Origin: Paulinella micropora
Lineage: Eukaryota > Cercozoa > Imbricatea > Euglyphida > Paulinellidae
Assembly (NCBI GenBank): GCA_019918135.1
Contig: WBZZ01003558.1
Coordinates: 1 to 31,184, forward strand
Direction: 5' to 3'
Length of the DNA stretch: 31,184 bases
Both the position numbers and the translations under genes were made by a program. The first letter of the stretch is position 1; each line of letters begins with the position of its first letter. Of this stretch, positions 15,866 to 25,827 are shown one piece after another. The notes under the pieces are model-generated. The model was not told the DNA's origin. It saw only the letters and a program-made list of their open reading frames with translations, and did no database searches.

Positions 15866-17010
15866 CTTTAATCCTTCACCACATGACGGACGCGACGGTT
15901 GTACTGCTCCCCCCGCATGGCCTTGGTATTGATGTCTGCCAGGTTGTCGTTGGAGCCCACCTTCTCGTTGACTATGAGGCCCGCCTCCACCTTCTGGTTC
16001 ACAATAGCGCACCGCAGGTCCACGTGTCCTAGTTTCCTAGCAAACACATTAGTTTCAGCAAGATCTAACGCGCCCTGGTTGTCGCCGTACAAGATGGGGG
16101 GGGCTGCCCCCACTCGTACGGCCCCAGCGCGTCGGAGACCCGTCCGCCAGCGATGCCCTGTACAAAATTGATGATCTTATCCTGCACGTGATACGCTTCC
16201 ACCATTGCGTACACCTCGGCCTCGAGGATGAGGCTTCTGGTGCCGCCGGCACCAGACACTCGCCCGCCGCCACCTCTTGGCACTTCCCACTTCCCGGCGC
16301 GGACGCCACCAGCTCATCGACCGTAGCCCGAGCCTTCTCCTCCACTCGCGCTTCCAATGCTGTCCCCTTTAGTGGGCAACCGATAAGTTTCGCTTCAAGC
16401 AAAAGGGAAGTACGGAGCCTCCCAGAAAGAAATGAAAGCCCGCTAAGCGAGCGCGGCGGTCATCAGGCGTACCCTTCCAGCTTGAGTCGGCCCACGACAT
16501 CAAGCGGGTGCCATCCGCCTTGGTAAAGCGAATGCCTTTAGATCAGGTGCCACTGAGGTACCTCACGATCTGTTCGGCTTGCTGGTAATTGAACAACTCA
16601 GGCTTCGAGGCATGGGTTGCTACCTCCCCTATTGGGCCCAAGACCTCGTGCCGAGTGATCATGCGTGTCCACAAGAGGACACCCACGATGTGCTGCGGTG
16701 AGAACTGCTCTAACACGGATTGCTTACCGGCTCGCACTCCCGGCATCAACCACGGCGAATCGGCAGTAGCTAGACCGGTGCACTGTAGCTTCTCAACTGC
16801 CTCCTTGATAAAGTCCTCCTGAGAGATCTTGATCGTACGGCCTAACCGACAGTCTTCCTTATCTTCGATGTTCAAGCCTACCACCTCGATCACCACTGGC
16901 GCCAGTGTGGCAGAATTGCCGATCAGAATGTGCATAAGCTTGTTTCTGTCTTTCCTTGACATGAACCAGAACCTGAGGACGAGAACAAGAAGTTGGACTG
17001 CCAACGTGGT
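15866..17010 (-). pseudogene. Degenerate Ty1/copia-type pol remnant (reverse transcriptase end and RNase H)
   Basis: At the upstream end (about 17,004-16,543) the frame contains GLNIEDKEDCRLGRTIKISQEDFIKE, then a segment ending RYLSGT, which match the end of copia reverse transcriptase ('G..i..d...i.lsQ..yi' and 'lkrilRYL.GT'). Downstream, 16,113-15,868 encodes the end of RNase H: LYGDNQGALDLAETNVF, LGHVDLRCAIV and DNLADINTKAM. Between them stops and frame changes break the reading frame (for example a stop at 16,543 directly after RYLSGT). The element is dead and lacks gag, protease and integrase here. Confidence 0.7.
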
Positions 17011-17051
17011 CTTTGCAAACCGTGTAACAGACTCGTGATATGTGTGATATC

Positions 17052-17209
17052 ATTGATCAAATTCCCACTAGTTTCGTGGCAATTTTCGACGTTCGAGTGG
17101 AAGTGGATGGATTGATTAAATTCCCACTAGTTTTGTGGCAATTTTCGACGTTCGAGTGGAAGTGGATGGATTGATCAAATTACCACTAGTTACATTGCAA
17201 TTTTCATGG
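17052..17209. repeat. 59-bp tandem repeat, 2.7 copies
   Basis: Units begin ATTGATCAAATTCCCACTAG at 17,052, 17,111 and 17,170. The first two differ by single bases; the third diverges after about 25 bases and breaks off at about 17,209. Confidence 0.75.
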
Positions 17210-17214
17210 ATTCA

Positions 17215-20040
17215 GATGTTACACGAGAGGGCTTATGCAGGATTATGGTGACGGCAGAAATGAGGCGATACATTTTACGTGAGTAGTCTCACGCAAAATT
17301 TTTCTTCTGACGCAATAGAAGCGCATCGGATTTCGAATCTAGGGAATAATGCGGAACAGATGGGCTTAAATCGGACAAACATGGAATTTATCAATAACTA
17401 TCCCGGGGGGGTAGTATAGACTCGCACTAGGTGCGGGGGACGATGAGTGAATTTAGGATAACACGGGGTGTGCAATTTATCCGATGGGAAGTGTCCAGTC
17501 ACAGATCATCTCTCGAGATAATTCATATTTTATCCCGCAGGTTTGGTTCGGCTGGTCTTAACTCGACTTCTCGCGCACCCTGACCAGGGCACGCTCGGGG
17601 GGGGAGAGGGGATTGTGCCGGCACATCCGGTATATAATGGCATTACTCTATGTTCCGGTCTGTCGGTTTACCTTAGCTTGGAGAGTACCGTCCGTTGTCC
17701 CTTCTACGTTAGGTATTCCTCATTCTACAAGTCGTTAGAAAGTTATTATATGATTAAATATTTGGTCTCGGTAACATATCTAACTTGCTTTCCGTTACCA
17801 GTCATTTTCGAATTGAGGCTTCCCCGAAATCGATTTGGGAATTTTCAAGTCCAACAACCCGACAACTATCCGTTTATGACTGTTTACTTAAACTTGAGAC
17901 AGTAGGCTCGCGACACTATCAGTTTGAGAACGGAAGACCTCATAATTTACGTTCTACAGTTGATCGTACGCTGCACCCAAGCCTGCAATGAGTTCGAAAT
18001 TATGTAAATAAACGAAGTGACCTCTTTACTATTTACTTGTATTTCACCTGCTCACTCAGAGTCAGGACTCAAAGCAGCCATAGTGTTCTTATTAAGAGTT
18101 CGTTGTATCTGCCTACTTGAGTTGTATATTAATACAAACTCACAACCGACAAAAAGTTTACCACCACAAGCCTTACCATATCAATCCAGGTGCTGCATAA
18201 TTGCGACGAAATTAGAGAACTTGATGCCACAGGGGGCATCCTAATGTTGGAAGCGAGCCAAGAGTTCTATTACTTATCAGTATTGAAACAGTGTTTGCGT
18301 GACGGTACACTTAAAAAAAACGTATCTGAATTACTAGTACTAGTCTGGGGTGGCATTGCTGTCACCAATGCCACTGAAAGTTTACCCTGCGAGGGTTAGC
18401 TCTTTTCATAGTGGAGACTTCAACAGAGTCTATTACATCGTGTGTATGGCTTAGCCACTGAACCATGCTTAAATTCCTCAACGTATGTTGTAATAATATT
18501 AATATTAGCACAAAAATCTATCATAAGGTGATTCAGGCAAGATGCCAACTTGACAATGTTGTGTGGGCTGTACACACACGAGAAACCCCTGAAAAAAAAT
18601 CTGTATTGACTAAAATTGTGTTCTGTAACTTACGACCTGGACTTTTGCCTTACTTGTGCCTTCCCTCCGATTTACTGACAGATACTCAGTAAAATAGGGT
18701 AATAGAGCAAGGTAATATGGTAGAAAGTGAAAGTTTGTCCAGAAGAAAGGAAATTTTTGGTCAACTTTTTGTGCTGATAGCTGCATAAGGCTTAACTTTA
18801 TCATTATCCCATTAAATACTACTAAGTAATGACGACAGATCAAGTTGCAAAATAGATCGCCAAAATTTGATCTAAGGATTTCTTCTCGATCAAGAAATGC
18901 GCATTGAGGCACGAAAATCCTAAGCATACGTTATTGCAGAGTTGCCATAGCCCTACTATCAGCTGAGAACTTTGTGATTGAACTTGGTGATCGTGCCAAT
19001 TGAATAGCATTCATCCAACTCGGATCTCATCGTTCTTCATGTATCGTAGCGCTCTGAGGATGCTGAAGCCGTACTTGAAAAGCCCGGAACAAGAGCTTTC
19101 AAATAATCTGTTCAACACTTTTTTGTAGCTCCAGTATTGATTCGAGAATAATGAGATCGAAATTTGTACACTTTGCAACTGGTGTCTAGGATTTGTGTTT
19201 GATTGTGCTGACGACGACAGGGGATCATATCATCCGATGAACTTTTTCTCTTTTCAGTCAACATTGGATATGAAGCCATCCTGATAACAAAGATTCAAAA
19301 GCCCAACTTTCAAACCCATTCTATCGGAATCGTCATAGCAAGTGATCCGAGAAAATTTGATTACAGTCGGATTGATTTTCTCCTTTGAATGATGACAGTA
19401 ATGAAAAAGAGGTGGAGGAAATGGAAAAGGCCACTTGGGCATATAAAAAAAGTTGTGAAGGAAAATGGGAAAGCCATTAAGGCAAATAAATAGGTGTTCT
19501 AGAACACATTTGGTACCTGCTATCATTCGTGTAAATTATTAGTGCAAAAAAAGTAATGACTCACCAAAAAACATAAAAGGCGAAGAAATGTGGAAATTTT
19601 AGGCTGTGAGGAGTCCTGAATGCTTAGCTATGCAAACAGCCAAAAGAGATTGAAAAGAAAGGACAAAAACATTTGATACTGGAAGACAGCAAGAACTAGA
19701 AAAAAGAACGATACGGCACGGGAGAGAGAGAGAGAGAGAGAATTTACGGGTGAGGAGGGGACATTTTTCGTAGCAATTTGGACATTATTGTGGACGAGTG
19801 AATAAAGGACAGGTGTGATCAATTCCTGAAAGACATTCCTGTGGCACACAAAACACGACTACCAAAAAGACCAAAAAAAAGTTTGAACGAACAGGCTTTG
19901 AATGTAGAATCTAATCCTAGGTGACTACCACTTACAGTTTGCGTTGGAAAAAGACTACGACTGACACTAGGCGTTGAAATTTCATTACCCGCTTACCAAC
20001 CTGCACACCACATACCAAACCAGCGATGTGTCCATGTTCT
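17215..20040. other. Long stretch without a recognised gene
   Basis: Short frames only. The longest (17,543-17,905, 18,610-18,927, 19,254-19,526) show no known motif. The frame at 18,190-18,399 (LEASQEFYYLSVLKQCLRDGT) looks protein-like in composition but I recognise nothing. A TATATAA occurs near 17,631 and a short GA run at 19,721-19,741. It may hold introns or decayed retroelement sequence. Confidence 0.4.
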
Positions 20041-20061
20041 AAATGAGTATATATATGCAGG

Positions 20062-21038
20062 CTAGAGTAGCGAGGTTAGATAGGATGAAAGTATATCAGG
20101 TCGGTAGGCAGATAGGTAGGTAGGTATGCAGATGGGCAGATAAGTGGGTAGGTAGGTTAGGAGGAAGTTAGGTAGGGAGAGACGTAAGCACCTTGTAATT
20201 TCACGATACACGTCCTCGACCAGCTTCCTTCGCCCCGAAGGCAAAGAAGACAGCGTACTCGGAGAGCAGCGGAGAGGGGTCACCGCTTCCGAGGTTTGCC
20301 TCAAATAGGCCGAGTCAATTAGCTTCGCCTTGGGTTCAGGCAAAAGGTCTCCAGCATGATTTTCGAACAGAGGGAGCGAAGCTGACAGACGTTTGACGCG
20401 TTCTCCCGTGTTTTTTTCTTTCGTTTTGACTGGAGTATCCGCTTCTTGGTTCAGCTTCAACTCCGATTTGTCCATGAAGCAATGCACGCACGGGCACACT
20501 TGCCGTGGTGAGAGATGATTGCGTTTGCTGACTGTCTCGTCGTCTGGTCGCAACTGCTCGGAAAGCGCTTTATTCCTTTTGGCATGGCGACAGTTGGAAG
20601 AAGAAGAGGAAGAAGAAGAGGAAGAGGTTGATCGCGCTTCAGTGGTGGAGGCGGCAGCTTCAGTTTTCTGTTCGAATTCGAAGGGGGTGAGGTATTGGTG
20701 GAACAGGGGGAACTCGTTTAGCAAAGCTAAGCCTTTTTCACGGTTATCTTGCTTCTGTAGGCTTTGGAAATCTAGGCAGCTAGCAGGCTGTTGGGAGCTA
20801 GCGAAGTCTCGGTCTTCGACAACTTGCCTGGCCATCAGCACGGAGTCGATCGCTGCTACGCGCTTGGCTACTGCGATTGATTCCAACATCGCCTTGACAT
20901 TGCCCAACTGAGTATGGTGAGCAAAAACAACGGAGCAGACATGAGGTGAGACGAGACGGGTGCGTTTGGTGGTTGTTTTGTGTATATGTATGTGTTATGT
21001 TTGTGTGTGTGTTTGTGTGAGAGTGAACGTGTGTGGAG

Positions 21039-21097
<59 letters not shown>

Positions 21098-22235
21098 TGT
21101 GTGTGTTTACGAAGGAGATGTAAATGAAATCGACCTCGTAAAGAATTTTTCTCGCCGCGGAAAGTACAGGGAGCATGATCGAACGCTGCACAAATGGACC
21201 GAGTTGTGTACACGAGAAGTTACAACAAAGTGTGGCAACCTGTTTCTGCATTCCAAGTTTCTTATCGAACTTCTTCGAAATTTTCCTCATTCCCTCCACG
21301 TTGTCTTGCATGAATGTCATGGTGGTCTGGACGTCTTCGAGGATAGAGATGATGATCGACATTGTCGACGGGCCTGAAGGCTGCACGCACATCCCATGTT
21401 GGAATAAGCTCTGGTTGCGGTCAAGCACTGAACGAAAAATGGCAAATAATCACCTTGGAGCAACTGGCCTCTTCGTCATCCTCAGGGTACATTCCAGAAT
21501 CGCCATCATCCACCGTCGTCTTCTCCACTTCTTGGCTCAGAGCAGCCGTTTTTTCCTGTATGGACCTGCCGCACGAAATCTTGATACAACACAATACAGA
21601 ACCGAAGGAGAGGCCAACCTAAGTTTGTCGACTGCATACGCGAACACCTTTTCGGCCTCGTTTTTGAACTCCTATAAGACACAGTCATTGAGTCTGTCTA
21701 GTAAGAGCGAAAGGCTGTGGACCTTTTCGAACAGCTTGAAGGCGGCATCCCAGTCGTCAGCGCTGGAATGGAATGCCTCCTCCTCTCGCAGTTGGCCTAA
21801 ACAGGGCATACATACAAAGTGCGCAGAAGCAAAAGAAGGCCAATGCAAACATGCGTGCTTGCCTCATGTGAAAGAAGGTAAAGGTCAGGCCAGCGTTCGA
21901 ACAAGTTCGATAATTTTCATTCGAAAAGGTAAGAATTGAGTGCTTGCCTCATGTCAAAGGAGGTAAAGGTCAGGCCAGCGTTCGAACAAGTTCGATAATT
22001 TTCATTCGAAAAGGTAAGAATTGAGAAGGGTTTACGAATAAGGTGTTTCAGCGCCTTGTAGTTAAGATACCATTTGGACCCTGCACAGCAAAATCAAACA
22101 CTGGTTGGCATCAGAGTTTTCGGGTTGTGAGAGGTCAAAAGGTGACTAAGACGATTTTCTTTTTTCTTTTCTTGCGTGGATTATGGCAGAAGACTCACCG
22201 TTGGCCAGCTTCTCGAGCCTCTTGCCGTACTTCAT
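20062..22235 (-). CDS. SPX-domain protein, seven-exon model
   Basis: Exons by eye: 22235-22199, 22080-22036, 21796-21723, 21671-21603, 21555-21454, 21380-21240 and 20907-20062, all with GT-AG introns and consistent phase. The start MKYGKRLEKLANG and the following WYLNYKALKHLIRQL match the SPX N-terminus. FKNEAEKVFAYAVDKLR matches the 'E..KV..Fy..kl' helix, and ILEDVQTTMTFMQDN with VEGMRKISKKFDKKLG matches its last helices with the basic Lys cluster that binds inositol pyrophosphates. SPX proteins sense or transport phosphate. The C-terminal part (exon 7, 281 codons) has Ser-rich low complexity, a CPCVHC motif and no recognised domain. Its last 30 residues are translated from a microsatellite, so a GT donor near the ITRCL codons may be the true exon end. 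Confidence 0.65.
20081..20175. repeat. Imperfect TAGG tetranucleotide microsatellite
   Basis: Degenerate TAGG/CAGA repeats. The SPX gene's last open frame runs through them. Confidence 0.6.
21042..21094. repeat. GA dinucleotide microsatellite
   Basis: About 26 uninterrupted GA units within intron 6 of the SPX gene model. Confidence 0.9.
21855..22024. repeat. 85-bp tandem duplication inside an SPX intron
   Basis: Units 21,855-21,939 and 21,940-22,024 differ at two positions. Each begins GTGCTTGCCTCATGT and ends AAAAGGTAAGAATTGA. Both lie in intron 2 of the SPX model. Confidence 0.85.
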
Positions 22236-22239
22236 GCGG

Positions 22240-22740
22240 CGTTGTTTGTCGAGAAGCATAAAGCCAGACCCGTCCAGAAAGGCTGTCAAATGCCTGTGTG
22301 GGACTGCACTGTTAGTGTGCAACCTCGAAATTTTTCTACAATGTGCAGTTGCCTGTGAAAAGTGGAAGACAAAAAGGGATCTAGAATTGTTCAGGACATG
22401 AATGCTTCCCGGATATATCGGAATATTTTGCGACAGACTGCCCCTACCACGTGCGGCTTTTTTATGAGCAGCTTACCCGGGACTGCACGGGCCGGCCTGT
22501 CTCTTTCAGACTCGGCCGTCCCTTTAACGCGGATCCTCTTAAATGGTCCAGAGTGCTGCATCTATCCTGTCAAATGCAGGCCAAAATTTTTTTTCACTGT
22601 CCACATGTGGAAAACTTTTTAGGCAGTTAGCGAGCCCTAAACTACACGTATATGCATATGTTATGTATCTATACATTATGATGCATGGTGTTGTTAAAAT
22701 GAAAGCGAATTATGCAGAGACTATAGTCAAAATTAAATCA
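22240..22740. other. Upstream of the SPX gene, no recognised gene
   Basis: Several overlapping short plus-strand frames exist but none has a known motif. The SPX promoter and 5' UTR should lie here. Confidence 0.35.
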
Positions 22741-22745
22741 TAAAT

Positions 22746-23047
22746 CTTCTCCTTCTCCTCCTTCTCCTCCTTCTCCTCCTTCTCCTCCTTCTCCTCCTTC
22801 TCCTCCTTCTCCTCATCCTTCTCATCTTTCTCTTTCTCCTTCTCCTTCTTCTTCTTCTTCTTCTTCTTCTTCTTCTTCTTCTTCTTCTTCTTCTTCTTCT
22901 TCTTCTTCTTCTTCTTCTTCTTCTTCTTCTTCTTCTTCTTCTTCTTCTTCTTCTTCTTCTTCTTCTTCTTCTTCTTCTTCTTCTTCTTCTTCTTTTTCTT
23001 CTTCTTCTTCTTCTTCTTCTTCTTCTTCTTCTTCTTCTTCTTCTTCT
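22746..23047. repeat. Large pyrimidine microsatellite, (TCTCCTCCT)n then (TTC)n
   Basis: About 70 bases of CTCCTCCTT-type repeats are followed by about 200 bases of TTC with one TTTTTC interruption near 22,991. On the minus strand this reads as poly-Glu, which is not taken as a gene. Purine/pyrimidine mirror tracts like this can form triplex DNA. Confidence 0.95.
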
Positions 23048-23334
23048 AATGAGAACAAAATTGTACAGAGACTAAAGTCAGAGCGTAACTAAGTCGATGT
23101 TTCTAGAAACAAGGGAGAAGGAAAAGAAATAAAGTATGAAATAGATATGATAGAGGAACAGAATTTATGAGGAGATAAACAGGAATGTTAAAAAGGGGAA
23201 AGAAAGTAGATATGAAGACTGGACAGAAGTGAGAGTGAAAAAAAGAAAGAAATGAGGGGAGAAAAAGAGCAGGAAAGAGAGAATAAAGGAATAAGAGACT
23301 ATGTACAAAAGAAGAAAGAAGAACTATCACTAAG

Positions 23335-24015
23335 CTAGTGAGAGCGTCGCGGTGCATCCCAAAGGCGCCGCTTTGCTAAGTCAAGGATTCGCGCGTTGCA
23401 TCGCGCTGTTTCAGCCGCAGACATCGCTCGAAAGTAGGGTAGGAGGCCACGTGGTTTCCGAGGGAAATCATCAAGCATTGCATCAGCGAGCGTGTCTCGC
23501 GCAGCTGGTAGCACTCGAACCACGCTAGCGTAATACGCTTGCACTCTGCGAAAGTAACCCAAGGCTTCACGACCAAGAGCGCCAGTGGGTTCAAGAACCC
23601 ATGGAATTAGTGTTGTGTTGGAAGCCATAGCCAATTGATCGTACTGGCGATGCTTGATGACTTCACGCTGAGATGCAGCAGCAAGCGGAGTGGTAGCTGC
23701 TAGCATCAGGGAAGTTTGAGCAGTTGGTGAAGCGAAACTAACATCAATGAGTGCATCAGAATGACTCATATTAGCAGGACGCCACCAAATGCGTAGATCA
23801 GGATGCTCTCTTGTCGCATCTTGAAAGTGTAGATGGTCAGGCTCGATCTCGACGACTGCTCCACAGCGTCGAAGAAAAGTGGCTAACATCTTCACATAAC
23901 TATCATGTCTCCTTATGATAGCCCCTCCAACTACGGAACAAGTTCTTGTGAGAAAGTGGTAGGTAGCAGTATCGAAAGTAAGTAGCTGTTGACAACCAGG
24001 GAAGTTGTGTAGGCA
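23335..24015 (-). pseudogene. 3' end of an RLE-type LINE (restriction-like endonuclease domain)
   Basis: The frame is open from a TGA at 24,018 to a TAG at 23,335; there is no ATG at the start. It begins with a Cys/His cluster (CLHNFPGC, then YHFLTRTC), followed by IIRRHDSYVK, VVEIEPDHL, HPDLRIWW, DALIDVSFASP, KHRQYDQLA and PWVLEPTGALGREAL. This order (zinc knuckle, R-H-D, EP, PDL, D-V-S, K..QY, P.v.E..G) is that of the PD-(D/E)XK-like endonuclease that ends R2/R4/Dong-type LINE proteins. No reverse transcriptase is seen upstream, so it is a 5'-truncated copy, as is common for LINEs. Confidence 0.6.
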
Positions 24016-24018
24016 TCA

Positions 24019-25029
24019 CCCCCCGGATAGCCGGTAAAAAATACCTTTTCCTGGTGACAGGTGCACCAGCTTGTTTTTCAGTATTATTTGTCCGGATTTG
24101 ACATGATGCCATTTTATTCCTGGTCTGTTGCCGTTTTCCTTTTTGGCTTCACTGAGCTAATATAACGAGACATCATTCTCATTCTTGAGGACTGTGTTTG
24201 GTTGTATTACCGACTTTTTACGAGCTATCGTTGGGGGCATTACATTTGGAGTCCACATCACTAGGGTGATTTCTTTCTGCTTTGCCACACAGGCAACAGA
24301 GTGAATTTTCACTGACCTGTCTCACACGGGGACGTCAGACGAAACAAATACTCCAACACAGCTCCCTCATAACTCTTTCACAAAACAAATAATTTGATTG
24401 GCCTCAAGCAGGTGTCTCGTACCCTCTAGCCCAATCAGTATCTGTGTGCTCACAAGGAGACATCAGATACAAACTCTCTGTCGTTCTTGCTGTTCTCACA
24501 CAGAGACCAAGAAGAAGGAGGTGGACAGAAGAGTGAAGGAACACACACAAAACACAAACAAGCATAGGGACAGGAGCACAACACTCTACCCTTCTAGTTT
24601 GTGCATTTATCTGCATTATCTCACACATACGTCAGAGTATTTTTGCAAATCTCTGATCGTTTTCTAAAGGTAGGTCTGAGAACCTATCCGACCGACTGTC
24701 GACTTCTCAAGGAGAGCTTTTCTAGCTTCTCTATTACTATCTGTGTGTAGGTCCAAGTGCCTCATACTAGATACAATATAGAAAAGAAGGAGGAGAAAGT
24801 AATCTGAGTAAGGAGAACAAGAAATCGGAGAAAGTCTCAAAGACTATTTTTCTCAAACAAAAACAAACATACAAACAGTGTTTCATAGAGGACAGGGAAT
24901 CTTATCCTACCCTCTCTATTAGTTTCTCTCTTCACTAGTCAATCGACTGAAGGAGGAACAGAACACAAACGAACAAAAACCAAACATAGGAGCTGACACT
25001 GTCCTCCTGTCGATCACTACTACGACATC
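24019..25029. other. Probable 5' LTR and leader of the downstream retrotransposon
   Basis: No gene seen. Related segments recur (CTCACACGGGGACGTCAGAC near 24,331, a CTCACAAGGAGACATCAGAT form near 24,450, and CTCACACAGAGACCAAG near 24,496). The 3' LTR is outside the window and I found no sure primer-binding site, so LTR borders cannot be set. Confidence 0.35.
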
Positions 25030-25827
25030 ATGTCGACAGAGATCGCCGAAGTGAGTGAATTCTCGGAGGCAGATCAAAGAAGAGAAGAAGAAGAAGAAGC
25101 AGGAGGAGGAGGAGGAAGAGGATTGAATGAAGGAGGAGGAGGAGGATTGAATGAAGGAGGAGGAGGAGATGAAGGAGTAGGAGGAGGAGTAGAAGAGGGC
25201 TGGGATGATGAAGCAAGATATGGAGGAGCCGAAGATGAAGGATTTGAACAGGAAGAGACGGGAGGAGGAGGAGCATATGGTAATCCCTTACCACCTGCCT
25301 ACACGGGAGGAGGAGGACGAAAAATGATCGACTTGATTCATAGTGATGGAGAGGAGATCACAGTGGAGGAACAACAGTGGGTGCAAGACCACTATGACCT
25401 CACTAAAGAAGAGTTTGATAACAAGATGGGGGGAGAGAAGGATACCTATGTGTGGATCCCTCAGGATCAAAGAAGAGAGAAAAGTCGTGCTAAAAAGGAT
25501 GTCTATATCCTATTATCAAACACAGCACAGCTCCTCGGCAAACTGGTCTCTGATCCAGAAGAGAGAAAGAAGATACAGCATATCAAGTTTGGGGACACAC
25601 ACACCCACCTTGAATTACTCGATGCTATCTTTGGGGTGTACACTCAAACCCTGATTTGGGAACGTACATACGGCCCACGATGTGAGGGTTACCTCCAGTA
25701 CACAAACCCAAGAGCAACGGCCAGATTCCTCGCGACTGGTCAGGAGGCAGTCGATGTAACAAAAATGAAGACCAATCTGGGTTCGAAAAACTCGAGTGGC
25801 ATATTTCATTTTTTACAATGGAAATAA
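25030..25827 (+). CDS. Retrotransposon Gag, first frame
   Basis: 265 codons. Residues about 18-100 are Glu/Gly low complexity (LNEGGGG repeats). From about 100 on the sequence is helical and capsid-like (VEEQQWVQDHYDLTKEEF, KKDVYILLSNTAQLLGKLV, LELLDAIFGVY). The frame stops at 25,825-25,827, just after T TTT TTA at 25,809-25,815. A -1 slip there enters the next frame, which continues with Gag-like sequence. I recognise no Pfam-type Gag, so the call rests on position upstream of the zinc motif, protease and polymerase. Confidence 0.6.
   Translation: MSTEIAEVSEFSEADQRREEEEEAGGGGGRGLNEGGGGGLNEGGGGDEGVGGGVEEGWDDEARYGGAEDEGFEQEETGGGGAYGNPLPPAYTGGGGRKMIDLIHSDGEEITVEEQQWVQDHYDLTKEEFDNKMGGEKDTYVWIPQDQRREKSRAKKDVYILLSNTAQLLGKLVSDPEERKKIQHIKFGDTHTHLELLDAIFGVYTQTLIWERTYGPRCEGYLQYTNPRATARFLATGQEAVDVTKMKTNLGSKNSSGIFHFLQWK
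25809..25815 (+). promoter_or_regulatory. Candidate -1 ribosomal frameshift heptamer T TTT TTA
   Basis: In the upstream Gag frame the codons are CAT TTT TTA, so the heptamer X XXY YYZ is in the correct register. A -1 shift leads exactly into the frame that is open from here to 27,725. A small stem GCCTT/AAGGC (25,830-25,834 with 25,845-25,849) lies 14 bases downstream. A simple indel in the six-T run would give the same picture. Confidence 0.45.

Noticed and set aside
17543..17991. Possible gene in the plus strand with TATATAA upstream
   Set aside because: No motif, odd composition and two overlapping frames of similar length; not enough to call it coding.
20868..21428. Single 186-codon minus-strand gene through the GA repeat
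   Set aside because: The part after about 21,240 translates a microsatellite; splicing at the CAG/GTTGCC donor to the acceptor at 20,908 gives a coherent SPX end instead.
22822..23058. Minus-strand poly-Glu open frame
   Set aside because: It is a translation of the TTC microsatellite, with no complex sequence at either end.
25028..25294. Leu-rich minus-strand frame
   Set aside because: It is the antisense of the Glu/Gly-rich start of Gag (GGAGGA repeats).
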